This document shows positions 17,934 through 26,769 of a stretch of 36,687 bases of DNA, piece by piece. Position numbers and translations under genes: made by a program. The DNA comes from a bacterium. GTDB taxonomy: Bacteria > Patescibacteriota > Patescibacteriia > Patescibacteriales > VMTK01. Each line of letters begins with the position of its first letter. Position 1 is the first letter of the stretch. Below the pieces are notes generated by a model. It saw nothing but the letters and a program-made list of their open reading frames with translations. It was not told where the DNA came from and did not search any database. The stretch covers positions 1-36,687 of the forward strand of contig JAUYAT010000016.1 of the NCBI GenBank assembly GCA_030693295.1, given 5' to 3'.

Positions 17934-18809
17934 TTATTTCAAACCATTATATTTTTCCTTTATGGTTTCGTTTACTTTAATAATCGCTTTTAGTAAAGGC
18001 ATTGGATTTTTCAATTCATCCCTAGCCCACGCAGAAAAAGCAGTCGTATCTTTGGGAAGACAACTTCCACCATAAGGACCAAAATCTCTAATCCCGTATT
18101 TTGGATTCCATGAAGCTTCGGCGCTTTTTTCCACTAATTCAAAAACTTTATCGGCGTCTACATTAATTGCTTCGCAAACCATTCTCATTTCGTTGAAAAA
18201 TGAGATTTTGCAGGCATTAAAGAGATTATGCGCGTATTTTTGAATTTCAGCCTCTTTCAGAGACACATGGACTATAGGGCAACTGCTGTGATTGCATATT
18301 TCTTCCAGCATCTCGCCGGATCTGCAATCCAATTCTCCGATAGTGAGAATCCACGGATTTTTAAAATCCTCTTCATTAGAAACTTCCCGCAGATATTCCG
18401 GGTTCATGCAAACTCCGAAGTCTTTGCCCGCTTTTTTGCCGGAATATTTTTCCAAAATTGGAATCAAGACATCTTCTGTAGTCCCAGGCGGCACAGTGCT
18501 CCTTACGACAATTAGACAATAGGCGTCAGTTCGCTCCTTAAGCCCCCCCCCTAAATTAGCAACGGCAGATTTGAGAAAATTCAATTCAATTTTACCATCA
18601 ACCGTCGGGGTAGAAACTGTTAAGAAAAAAGCTTCCACTTCTTCTCTCGCAAGCGAATCAGGCAAGCAAACACAATGTCCCTCATTTTTCAATTTTGCCA
18701 AAGTGTCAGGGTTGATATCGCAAAAAACGACATCGTGCCCTTTGGCAATAAGCCCTTTTCCTGTGGCTTGTCCAACGACTCCACTTCCGATTATTGCTAT
18801 TTTACTCAT
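17934..18809 (-). CDS. UDP-glucose/GDP-mannose dehydrogenase family protein, short form
   Basis: IIGSGVVGQATGKGL NAD site, VRSTVPPGTT, MNPEYLRE, GPYGGSCLPKDT catalytic Cys; only 291 aa. Confidence 0.9.
   Translation of the reverse strand: MSKIAIIGSGVVGQATGKGLIAKGHDVVFCDINPDTLAKLKNEGHCVCLPDSLAREEVEAFFLTVSTPTVDGKIELNFLKSAVANLGGGLKERTDAYCLIVVRSTVPPGTTEDVLIPILEKYSGKKAGKDFGVCMNPEYLREVSNEEDFKNPWILTIGELDCRSGEMLEEICNHSSCPIVHVSLKEAEIQKYAHNLFNACKISFFNEMRMVCEAINVDADKVFELVEKSAEASWNPKYGIRDFGPYGGSCLPKDTTAFSAWARDELKNPMPLLKAIIKVNETIKEKYNGLK
18543..18551 (-). repeat. G9 homopolymer inside dehydrogenase CDS
   Basis: Plus strand CCCCCCCCC; minus strand TTA GGG GGG GGG CTT = LGGGL. Confidence 0.9.
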
Positions 18810-18859
18810 AATGTTCTCCTTTCTGTTTTTAAGGTTAATATAATGGTTTACAATGAACT

Positions 18860-18889
18860 GCTCTAACTAAAAAAAGCCCTTTTTAGAGC
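18860..18889 (-). promoter_or_regulatory. Leader hairpin upstream of the dehydrogenase operon
   Basis: GCTCTAA ... TTAGAGC arms enclosing an A/T-rich loop, in the 5' region of the dehydrogenase gene. Confidence 0.45.
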
Positions 18890-18900
18890 ATTTATAACAA

Positions 18901-18927
18901 TATTGCATATTTAACCGATTATGTCAA
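18901..18927 (-). promoter_or_regulatory. Candidate sigma70-type promoter for the polysaccharide operon
   Basis: Minus strand TTGACA...TATTGT with about 19-nt spacing, downstream of ftsH and upstream of the dehydrogenase leader. Confidence 0.35.
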
Positions 18928-18975
18928 TACAGCCAAGAATAATTTCTGTCTTGGCTGTTTTTTAAAAAGTAAAAA

Positions 18976-20799
18976 TCAACTCTTCTTCTTGCCCACAATC
19001 TTTTCAAATTCCTCCCTTTCCAATGTCTCTTTTTTAATCAGCGCCGCGACAACCTTTTCCAGATCGTCCCGCTTCGCCCTGATTATACCCCTGGCCCGGT
19101 GAACCGCTTGCTCTATAAAAACGGAAATCTCCTTGTCTATCTGTTCGGCGATTTTTTCGCTGTAATCCCTTTGCTCATGGATTTCGCGCCCCAAAAAAAT
19201 CATTTCTTCTTTGTCGCCGAAAGTTCGGGGGCCTAAAGTTTCGCTCATGCCGAAATCAGTTATTAACTTTCGCGCCAAGCTGGTGGCGCGGCGCAAATCC
19301 GAAGTTGCTCCGGTTGTAATCTCGCCGAAAACTTCCTGTTCCGCCAGGTAGCCGGCGAGAAGAACGGCGATTTCCTCCACAAACTCGGATTTCGTGTGCA
19401 AATGCTTATCCTCAATCGGCAATTTTATGGTATAGCCGGCGGCTTGTCCGCGCGCGATAATGGAAATCTTCTGCACCGGATCGGTGTGGGGAGAATTATG
19501 GGCGACAATGGCATGGCCGGCTTCATGATAAGCGGTGATTTTCTTTTCTTTTTCGGATAAAATCCTGCTTTTGCGCTCCGGCCCCAGCATCACCCTTTCA
19601 ATTGATTCGTAAAGCTCGTCCATCTCAATCACTTTTTTGTCGCGGCGCGCCGCCAAAATGGCGGCTTCGTTAAGCAAGTTGGCTAAATCGGCTCCGCTAA
19701 AACCCGGTGTTCTTTCAGCAACGCGGCGCAAGCTCACTTCTTTCGCCAAGGGTTTTTTTCTGGCGTGAACTTTTAGAATCGCTTCCCTGTCCGCGATGTC
19801 CGGCTCGTCCAAGGTTATGCGGCGATCAAACCTGCCCGGCCTTAACAAAGCGGGATCAAGCACATCGGGCCGGTTGGTCGCGGCCATAACTATTACGTTG
19901 GCATTCGGCTCAAAACCGTCCATCTCCACTAAAATCTGGTTTAAAGTCTGCTCGCGCTCGTCATGCGAACCGCCCAAGCCGGATCCCCGCCTGCGGCCGA
20001 CAGCGTCAATTTCATCAATAAAAATTATGCAGGGAGCGGTTTTTTTTGCCTTCTTGAACAAATCGCGAACCCGGCTCGCTCCGACTCCGACGAACATTTC
20101 AACGAATTCCGAGCCGGAAATGCTGAAAAAGGGCACGTTCGCCTCGCCGGCGGTTGCCCGCGCCAGCAATGTTTTTCCCGTGCCCGGACTGCCTAAAAGC
20201 AAAACGCCTTTGGGAATGCGGGCGCCCAGTTCGGTGAATTTTTTGGGATACTTCAAAAAATCTACCACTTCCTTTAATTCTTCCTTGGCTTCCTTCACGC
20301 CGGCCACATCTTTAAATGTAACCTTGTCTTTGTTATCCTTGCCGGCTTCTCTGGCTTGCGACTGGCCGAACATCATCGCGCGCGTATTAGCCCCTTGGAC
20401 CGAACGCATCATAAAATATATAAAAACGCCTATCAGCAAAAAGGGAATTAAAAACGGCAGAGTCGCGGCCAGCCAGAAATCAAGGCCGGACTGGTCTTTA
20501 ACTTCAATTTTAAGATTCGCGATTTTAGCCGGCTCAACATTGAAATTCTTGAGCAGTTCTGACAGCGATTCGCCCGGCTCTTTTTTAACCGTTTCTTCCC
20601 TGCCGTCTTTCAGCGCGACTTTTAATTCATCTCCCTCTATGACAATGCCGGCGACTTCTTCGTTGTTAATTTGATAAATTAATGTTTCTATGCCTACTTT
20701 ATCGCTTTTCTGCCCGCTCGCGCCGTACATGCTGAACAGCGCCGCGATAAACAGAAAAATTATAAAGAAAATTATAAAATTTTTAATTAGATTTTTCAT
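18976..20799 (-). CDS. ftsH: ATP-dependent zinc metalloprotease FtsH
   Basis: [29 protein letters not shown]-like [25 protein letters not shown] zinc site. Confidence 0.97.
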   Translation of the reverse strand: MKNLIKNFIIFFIIFLFIAALFSMYGASGQKSDKVGIETLIYQINNEEVAGIVIEGDELKVALKDGREETVKKEPGESLSELLKNFNVEPAKIANLKIEVKDQSGLDFWLAATLPFLIPFLLIGVFIYFMMRSVQGANTRAMMFGQSQAREAGKDNKDKVTFKDVAGVKEAKEELKEVVDFLKYPKKFTELGARIPKGVLLLGSPGTGKTLLARATAGEANVPFFSISGSEFVEMFVGVGASRVRDLFKKAKKTAPCIIFIDEIDAVGRRRGSGLGGSHDEREQTLNQILVEMDGFEPNANVIVMAATNRPDVLDPALLRPGRFDRRITLDEPDIADREAILKVHARKKPLAKEVSLRRVAERTPGFSGADLANLLNEAAILAARRDKKVIEMDELYESIERVMLGPERKSRILSEKEKKITAYHEAGHAIVAHNSPHTDPVQKISIIARGQAAGYTIKLPIEDKHLHTKSEFVEEIAVLLAGYLAEQEVFGEITTGATSDLRRATSLARKLITDFGMSETLGPRTFGDKEEMIFLGREIHEQRDYSEKIAEQIDKEISVFIEQAVHRARGIIRAKRDDLEKVVAALIKKETLEREEFEKIVGKKKS

Positions 20800-20846
20800 A
20801 GTTTTACATTTTGATTATATAACATAATAATCTATTTGGCAAATCT

Positions 20847-20880
20847 AAAAAGGATTATGCGATGGCGCATAATCCTTTTT
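20847..20880 (-). terminator. Terminator after the S1-domain gene
   Basis: AAAAAGGATTATGC / GCATAATCCTTTTT arms with flanking A/T runs on both strands. Confidence 0.75.
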
Positions 20881-20882
20881 TA

Positions 20883-22238
20883 TTACTTGCTTTTTTCTTT
20901 TTTCTTATCTTCGCTTTTCTCTTTCTCGCTTTCCTTTTTGCTTTTCACTTCTTTCTTTTTCTTTGCTTCCTTTTCTCCGGGCTCTTCTTTCTTTTTGGGC
21001 TTTTCAACTTTCTTTTCATCAGTTTTTTTCTCCTCCGCCTTGGGCGGATTCCCCTCGCCAAGTTTTTCTTCCGCCTTCTTCGCGTCCTTTTCTTGTCCGC
21101 CTTGGGCGGATTCTTTTTTCACCACCAGCCCCAGGCGATGCTCTTTCGGCTCAATTGATATGATCGTGAACTCTTTTTTTTCTCCCGGCTTAAAACAGTC
21201 GCTAATCTTCTGGCCCGGAGCCAGATCAAGCTGGGTGATGTGCGCCAGCCCGTGGATATCACTGTCCAGTTCCACAAACAGCCCGAAAGGGTTGATTTTT
21301 AAAATAGTCCCGGCGACAACTTGCCCTTCTTTGTATTTTTTAGCCACATCTTTCCACGGGTCGCCAAGCAATTTTTTCGCCGACAAGAAAATTTTTGAGC
21401 CGTCAATTGAAATAATCTCGGCCTTGATTTTATCGCCGACTTTAAACAAGTCAGCCGGGTCGTCAATGCGCTGCCAGGCCAGCTCGCTGATATGTATCAA
21501 TCCTTCAAGATTTTCGCCGAAGCTCACAAAAACGCCGAAATCGGTTATGGCGGTGATTTCCCCCTCAACCACGTTGCCGATTTTGTGCTTGATGATTACG
21601 TCTTTCTGTTTTTCCTGCCAGGCGTCCTTCTCGCTCACGATAACCTTCTCTTCTTTCCTGTCCAGATTCATGACCTTGACTTCAAATTCATTGCCGATAT
21701 ACGATTTCAGCTTTGATAAAATCTTGCCTTTGTCGCCGCCGCTTACTCTCGGATAATTTTCCGGCGCCAACTGCGATACCGGCAAAAATCCCGAAATCTG
21801 CCTGTAGCTCGCCAGCAAGCCGCCCTTATTGGCGTCCGTGATCTTAACTTTAATGATTTTTTTGTTTTCATAGGCGTCAAACAGCGTACTCCATGCCTTT
21901 TCTTCCCCGGCGCGCCTAAAAGACAGCTCCAGCTCCCCGTTCTCGTTTTCTTCCTCTACCACGGTGGCCTCAATTTCATCTCCGGGCTTAAGATTGGCGT
22001 ATTCATCCGCTTCATGGTAAAGCTCGCGCCCGCGGACAACACCGATGGTTATGCCGCCGATATCCAGCCGCACTTCCGCTTTGGAAGAGGATAAAACGGC
22101 GCCAATGACAATATCCCCGACTTGGGGAATCCGGGTATCGTCTTTTTTCAATAATTCGGCAAAGTCCTCATTGCTTGCCCCGATGGGGCTTGCCCCCGCG
22201 GGGTTGGATGTTTCGCCGATTGTTTTTTCTTCAGCCAT
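20883..22238 (-). CDS. S1 RNA-binding domain protein (ribosomal protein S1-like) with long K/E-rich tail
   Basis: About four S1 domains (VVEGEITAITDFGVFVSFGENLEGLIHISELAW, VVAGTILKINPFGLFVELDSDIHGLAHITQL). Start placed at MAEEKTIGE (22238) with an AGGAG upstream, rather than the track's 22301. Confidence 0.9.
   Translation of the reverse strand: MAEEKTIGETSNPAGASPIGASNEDFAELLKKDDTRIPQVGDIVIGAVLSSSKAEVRLDIGGITIGVVRGRELYHEADEYANLKPGDEIEATVVEEENENGELELSFRRAGEEKAWSTLFDAYENKKIIKVKITDANKGGLLASYRQISGFLPVSQLAPENYPRVSGGDKGKILSKLKSYIGNEFEVKVMNLDRKEEKVIVSEKDAWQEKQKDVIIKHKIGNVVEGEITAITDFGVFVSFGENLEGLIHISELAWQRIDDPADLFKVGDKIKAEIISIDGSKIFLSAKKLLGDPWKDVAKKYKEGQVVAGTILKINPFGLFVELDSDIHGLAHITQLDLAPGQKISDCFKPGEKKEFTIISIEPKEHRLGLVVKKESAQGGQEKDAKKAEEKLGEGNPPKAEEKKTDEKKVEKPKKKEEPGEKEAKKKKEVKSKKESEKEKSEDKKKEKSK
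21034..21110. repeat. Two copies of palindrome TCCGCCTTGGGCGGA inside the S1 gene tail
   Basis: 21034-21048 and 21096-21110 are identical; translated in different frames (NPPKAEE versus SAQGGQ). Confidence 0.8.
22172..22203. repeat. Palindrome-rich segment near the S1 gene 5' end
   Basis: GCCCCGATGGGGC and CCCCGCGGGG side by side; encodes NPAGASPIGAS. Confidence 0.6.
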
Positions 22239-22256
22239 AAAAAAAATAACTCCTAA

Positions 22257-22304
22257 CCTTCCCAATCGCTTGGGAAAGCTCTTTGGCCGCCTGAAAACCA
22301 AAGA
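22257..22304 (-). promoter_or_regulatory. Two-hairpin 5' leader of the S1-domain gene
   Basis: Minus strand TCTTTGG...CCAAAGA (7 bp), then CTTTCCCAA GCGA TTGGGAAGG (9 bp with one G-U and a GNRA loop), just upstream of the ribosome binding site. Confidence 0.55.
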
Positions 22305-22408
22305 ATTTGTTAAAGGCGATATTTAGTTTTAATAGCTTTACATTAGCAGATAGCTCTAAAAAATGCAAGGACGGGATAAAAAAATTTTGTCTTCGCAATT
22401 CGCGAAAA

Positions 22409-23575
22409 TTATATTTTTTCACTCATAGCAATGGCCTCTCTCAACTGCTTAAGGGCGTATTCTTTCTTTTCTCCGTCCAAACTATTCAAGCACATCGCGA
22501 AAGAGCGAAACTTTGCCAAATTTATTACCGCTTCGGCCGCCGCCGGGTCGTCTTGCCGATAATGCTCTTTTACTTCTTTTTCTATGCCTTTTATAAAATC
22601 ATCCGTGCCTTGCAAAGATTCGGTGTTTTCCAGCTTGTCAGCCATTATTTCACCAAGGTCATAGACTAAAGAAAGCTCCTTGTTCTGAGTGGTGCCGGCG
22701 CGCTTCCAGTCGGAAAGCAGGGCTTTTCCGTCTTCCGTGTAAATAACAGTTTCCAAATTGCAATTGCCGTGCGCTAAACTGTATTCATGCCCTTCCAGCT
22801 GCCTGCTTTCTATTGTTTTCCGATAGCGCTCCAAAGCTTTGGCGATTTCATCCTTAATGTTATGCTCAACTTCTTTCAGTGTTCCAGTTGTGTTTTCCTT
22901 GTAGCCGTCAAAATGGTCAAAATAATCCTCAAAAATTTTCTGCTCCAGTTCCAGCTTAGTCTTAATGTTGTTTTCCGACATAATTTCGCATACCATATCG
23001 GTGGCGCGCAAATTATTCTGCATATTTAACAAAGTTTCAGCCACCGCTCTCCCTTCCTTCTCGCCGTAAAGCTCCGGATCGCCGCGTTGCTCCCGGCTTT
23101 TTTTCAACAAATACAAATCGCCTGCCTTGATGTCGCGATTCGCTTCAACCGTTTCATCGGCTGAAATATTATCTCCCTTGTTAAATTTTTCTAATTTCTC
23201 GTTAACTATGATTTCCCTGTTCAGCCACCTGATAGCTTCTTCGCGCGGATTTAAATCCCAATCATCATAATTCTTTTCCCTGTCGGGATTAAAATTTTCT
23301 TCGTACTGGCCGGCTAAACGGAGTTTGGCCGGCTCCCCGCCTATGGCAGCTTCAAAATCAGCGAACATGTCGCCCTTCCCCTCCTCTCGCGGATTTAATT
23401 CTTTAAGGGTTTGCCCGGCTTGCTTCTCGTCAAATTCAGCTCCGCGGCTTCCTAAAATTTCGCGGGCTTTGCCAAGCAGCCCAGCCTTAAATTCCCTGAT
23501 CTTCTCAGCCATGCTTTTCTCCTTCTCCCGGCTGGAAGCCGGCGGCGGAAATTGGCCAAAATTTTCAATAGTCAT
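22409..23575 (-). CDS. Uncharacterised protein with an APH/choline-kinase-like C-terminal segment
   Basis: 388 aa; SLAHGNCNLETVIYTEDGKALLSDWKRAG resembles the HGDxxxxN...D region of APH-fold kinases. Confidence 0.5.
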   Translation of the reverse strand: MTIENFGQFPPPASSREKEKSMAEKIREFKAGLLGKAREILGSRGAEFDEKQAGQTLKELNPREEGKGDMFADFEAAIGGEPAKLRLAGQYEENFNPDREKNYDDWDLNPREEAIRWLNREIIVNEKLEKFNKGDNISADETVEANRDIKAGDLYLLKKSREQRGDPELYGEKEGRAVAETLLNMQNNLRATDMVCEIMSENNIKTKLELEQKIFEDYFDHFDGYKENTTGTLKEVEHNIKDEIAKALERYRKTIESRQLEGHEYSLAHGNCNLETVIYTEDGKALLSDWKRAGTTQNKELSLVYDLGEIMADKLENTESLQGTDDFIKGIEKEVKEHYRQDDPAAAEAVINLAKFRSFAMCLNSLDGEKKEYALKQLREAIAMSEKI

Positions 23576-23620
23576 ACTTTTAAATTAGTAATTTAATAAA
23601 CGTTAATATAGTCATTATAG

Positions 23621-23648
23621 CAAAAATCGCCGTAAATGGCGATTTTTG
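23621..23648 (-). terminator. Terminator after the radical-SAM-like gene
   Basis: CAAAAATCGCC gtaaat GGCGATTTTTG perfect stem with a T-rich 3' arm. A TGCTATAAT extended -10 for the downstream gene overlaps its end on the minus strand. Confidence 0.65.
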
Positions 23649-23671
23649 TGGTATGATTTTTGCCTTTTAGA

Positions 23672-24529
23672 TTATACGGTTAATTGCGCCTGTTTCAAGC
23701 TGTACAATTTTAAACGATCGGGACTCTGGCTCCTAAAAATCTTTTCTGTTTTTTTATCATCTTTCTTCTTAGTGCCGTATTTAATGTGATAATCAATGCC
23801 ATGGTTATCGCAAAAATTTATCACAGTGTTCGCGCGTTCCTCGTAAAAATCTTTGTTATCCTGAAATTCAGTAACTTTAACATTGTAATTCAATTTGCCG
23901 AAAATAATTTTGTCCGTAAAACTGATTTTATCTAAAATTTTAATTAGCTCCTGTTTAACCAAATTCGGCGTTGGATACGGCTCCATACTGACCCATGTCT
24001 TTAATCCTTTATCATGCAGATATTTTAAGGATTTTATTCTTTCTTCATAAGGAGCGGCGCCAGGCTCAAAACTTTTTTTAAAATCTTTATCCAGAGAAAT
24101 CAAAGTAATGCTGTATTCGTTGTTTTTGCCGTATTTATCCGTGTCAGCCAATTCTTCGGGATAAACGCCTTTGGTTAAAACCGTGCATCTTATATTGTCA
24201 TCGTTCAAGCGCTTAATAATTTTCAAAGTCAAATCGCTAACCTCTTTTTGCTTGTACATAAAGGGGTCGGTGGTAAAGCAAAGATGGACAACTTTTATTT
24301 TATGCTTTAATTTCGGTATTTCCTTGTCCAATAGTTCTAAAGCGTTTCCGACTATTTTCGGCTTTATCCAATCGTTATAATCTTTTATCACCCCGCATCT
24401 TTTTTTCATCATCATGGCGTAGCATGGAAACCTACAGCCGTGCGAACAGCCCTCAATATGGTTAAGGCAATAATCGGCGTATTCCACGCCGCTTTTATAC
24501 AACAGCGATTTTCGTGTTATTTTAAGCAT
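23672..24529 (-). CDS. Radical SAM-like protein (spore photoproduct lyase-related superfamily)
   Basis: 285 aa; EGCSHGCRFPCYAMM three-Cys motif, VHLCFTTDPFMYKQ, CTVLTKGVYPEEL, LISLDKDFKKSFEPGAAPYEERIKSLKYLHDKGLKTWVSMEPYP. Confidence 0.8.
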   Translation of the reverse strand: MLKITRKSLLYKSGVEYADYCLNHIEGCSHGCRFPCYAMMMKKRCGVIKDYNDWIKPKIVGNALELLDKEIPKLKHKIKVVHLCFTTDPFMYKQKEVSDLTLKIIKRLNDDNIRCTVLTKGVYPEELADTDKYGKNNEYSITLISLDKDFKKSFEPGAAPYEERIKSLKYLHDKGLKTWVSMEPYPTPNLVKQELIKILDKISFTDKIIFGKLNYNVKVTEFQDNKDFYEERANTVINFCDNHGIDYHIKYGTKKKDDKKTEKIFRSQSPDRLKLYSLKQAQLTV

Positions 24530-24582
24530 GGATATTTTTGATTTATCTTTATGCTTTTATTATAACATTTTTAAACCCTTTG

Positions 24583-25533
24583 TTAAACTTTAAAATTATT
24601 ATGCAGTTTTAATTGTTCTTTTGGGCCGAAGAAACTTCTTTGCCCTTTTAAATTACTTTCCTTACTTTTAGCATATACTTGACTTACAATTTTAATTGCA
24701 TTTTTATTCCGAGAAGCAAATAACAAATAATAAATTGTGTCGCTTTTATTGGGATATGGCATATTAAACGCTATGACATCTAATTTATTTTTTGAATTAA
24801 CATTTTCATTATTACTCTTTAAAATATTTTCTACATAATATTCCAAAAATTCAACATCGCTACTATCAATTATTTCTAGACATTCATCTCCAACAAAATC
24901 AGTTAAATTTGTTATTGTTTTAATTTCTTTTAAGGTTATATCTTTGGCTTTTTTATCCATGCATTTTTTTGCTAATCCAGCGATTCTAACTACTCCTTCA
25001 TTAATATAATTCAATAAAATATCTTTTGCGCCCGGTTTATTAACAATACTTAAAACACTTTTCTTTTTAAGCGATTTAATCCCGTGAGGGTCAATAAAAA
25101 ATAAAACAGGCTTATAACCTATTTCTTTTAATACATCTCCAATAGTATTGTTAAAATCATCATTGATTATTTGAAAATCTACATCATTAATATAAGCGGC
25201 TAATAATTTTTCTAAACTTTTGCAATATTTTTTATTTTCGTCAATAAATCTGCATTTAATTTTAAAGTTTCTTTTATTTTTTATTTTTTTGTTGTCAAAA
25301 TCATCCTGAAATTTTTTAGCTGCCTTTACAGCTATTAGTGGCGAGCCGTCAGCTCGATCTCCTTTTTCCTTATACTCGCCACGCCCAGCAAAACAATCAA
25401 CTATAAACACTTCTTCATAATATTTTTGGTTTAAAAAAATTGCGCACCACGAGTCCAAGTATTTTTTATAAATTTCTAATTTTAATTTTGTATGCGGTCT
25501 ATTTGTTAAATCCCAATAATCGTTTTTAGACAT
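24583..25533 (-). CDS. Three-Cys-motif partner protein (TcmP-like), Rossmann/MTase-like
   Basis: 316 aa; HTKLKLEIYKKYLDSW, VFIVDCFAGRGEY...DGSPLIAV, PVLFFIDPHGIK match the TcmP pattern. Confidence 0.8.
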   Translation of the reverse strand: MSKNDYWDLTNRPHTKLKLEIYKKYLDSWCAIFLNQKYYEEVFIVDCFAGRGEYKEKGDRADGSPLIAVKAAKKFQDDFDNKKIKNKRNFKIKCRFIDENKKYCKSLEKLLAAYINDVDFQIINDDFNNTIGDVLKEIGYKPVLFFIDPHGIKSLKKKSVLSIVNKPGAKDILLNYINEGVVRIAGLAKKCMDKKAKDITLKEIKTITNLTDFVGDECLEIIDSSDVEFLEYYVENILKSNNENVNSKNKLDVIAFNMPYPNKSDTIYYLLFASRNKNAIKIVSQVYAKSKESNLKGQRSFFGPKEQLKLHNNFKV

Positions 25534-25546
25534 AAATTTTAATTAT

Positions 25547-26737
25547 CTAATTATTTGTAGTGGGATTGTTAAGGCGAAATGCCCTTATAGCTGATAACCT
25601 CTCTGAAATCCGAAATGAATGCTCATCAAGTCCATCAACAAATATTTCAATTTTTTCAAGCAATTCTTTGGAAAATGCTGAATGTTCAAATCTTAATAAT
25701 CCATCTAATAATCTAAGAGAGTCACTAAAACCATAACTCGAATCTTTATATAACTTTTCTTTGGCAATATCAAACGTCATTTCAAGCTTATTAATTCTAA
25801 ACATCGCTAAAAATATCAAATATCCAACGGGAGCATATTCTTTATCTTTTGATAACCTATTAAGCAAGGAATTAATAAATATAGATTTATCATTGGCATT
25901 TCCTAATTTATTATACAAATTCATCAAAGCTTGTGCGTTATCCGAAATAATATATTCCTTTTGCGGATTCATTTCAATGGATTGGTTAATTGGAGAATCG
26001 GCTTTTCTCCATTCAGTTCCAATTCCTGGGCTATCAGAACCTTTAAGATGTACGCTCCCTAAACCCCCGACTCTTCGCCCGCACTCTTTATATCTTTCTA
26101 CCTCAACTTTAAGTATAGAAACAACTTCTTTTTCAATTTCATTTTTTATTTTATAGATTGCCTCTTTTGTCGCTTCTATTGCTTTATCATTTATTGCTGG
26201 TAGTCTTTTTTTATTATTGCTTTCAAACAACAATCCCTTGACTTTGTGTCTATTACCAAATTGATCAGTTAATACTATCGTTAATTTTAAGTCTTTTTCT
26301 TCACTGATAATCAAGGGTTGAATCCAAAAATCAATAGATATTTCGCTTGTTAAATTTGGTATCAATTCATAACTGCCATAAATATTATTTCTAGAATGAC
26401 GGGTTAAAACATCATTGCGAACGCAATTTTTTCTTGCCTTTTTGGGATTTATTATTTCAACCGAGAGAACACGGACATTATTATCAGATATGTTAGTCGC
26501 ATATAAATGGCCGTTTATTTGCATTGCGGGTTTTTTATTCATTTTGCCTAAATTCCACCAGTTTCCTCTTCTATGCCTAACTACTCTTATAGTTTCGCGA
26601 GGCACGTATGGTTTGTGTCTTGTAAAAAAATGCCACAATCGTATCACTTTTTTTCTTCCCCAATCAAGCCAACAAAAAACTACTGCGAGTGCAGTTATTA
26701 TGGCGCATATTAAAAAAATTAGAGTTATTTTAGTCAT
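25547..26737 (-). CDS. Hypothetical N-terminally membrane-anchored protein
   Basis: 396 aa; N-terminal TM (ITLIFLICAIITALAVVFCWLDW); no family recognised in the rest. Confidence 0.65.
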   Translation of the reverse strand: MTKITLIFLICAIITALAVVFCWLDWGRKKVIRLWHFFTRHKPYVPRETIRVVRHRRGNWWNLGKMNKKPAMQINGHLYATNISDNNVRVLSVEIINPKKARKNCVRNDVLTRHSRNNIYGSYELIPNLTSEISIDFWIQPLIISEEKDLKLTIVLTDQFGNRHKVKGLLFESNNKKRLPAINDKAIEATKEAIYKIKNEIEKEVVSILKVEVERYKECGRRVGGLGSVHLKGSDSPGIGTEWRKADSPINQSIEMNPQKEYIISDNAQALMNLYNKLGNANDKSIFINSLLNRLSKDKEYAPVGYLIFLAMFRINKLEMTFDIAKEKLYKDSSYGFSDSLRLLDGLLRFEHSAFSKELLEKIEIFVDGLDEHSFRISERLSAIRAFRLNNPTTNN

Positions 26738-26769
26738 ATCCTATGTTAATGCTAATTAAATTTTAAAAA

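Noticed and set aside
19796-20674. 292-aa plus-strand ORF
   Set aside because: Fully antisense to well-conserved ftsH; no recognisable domain.
20836-21756. 306-aa plus-strand ORF (Ser/Phe-rich)
   Set aside because: Antisense of the Lys/Glu-rich S1 gene; composition is an artefact of the K/E-rich coding strand.
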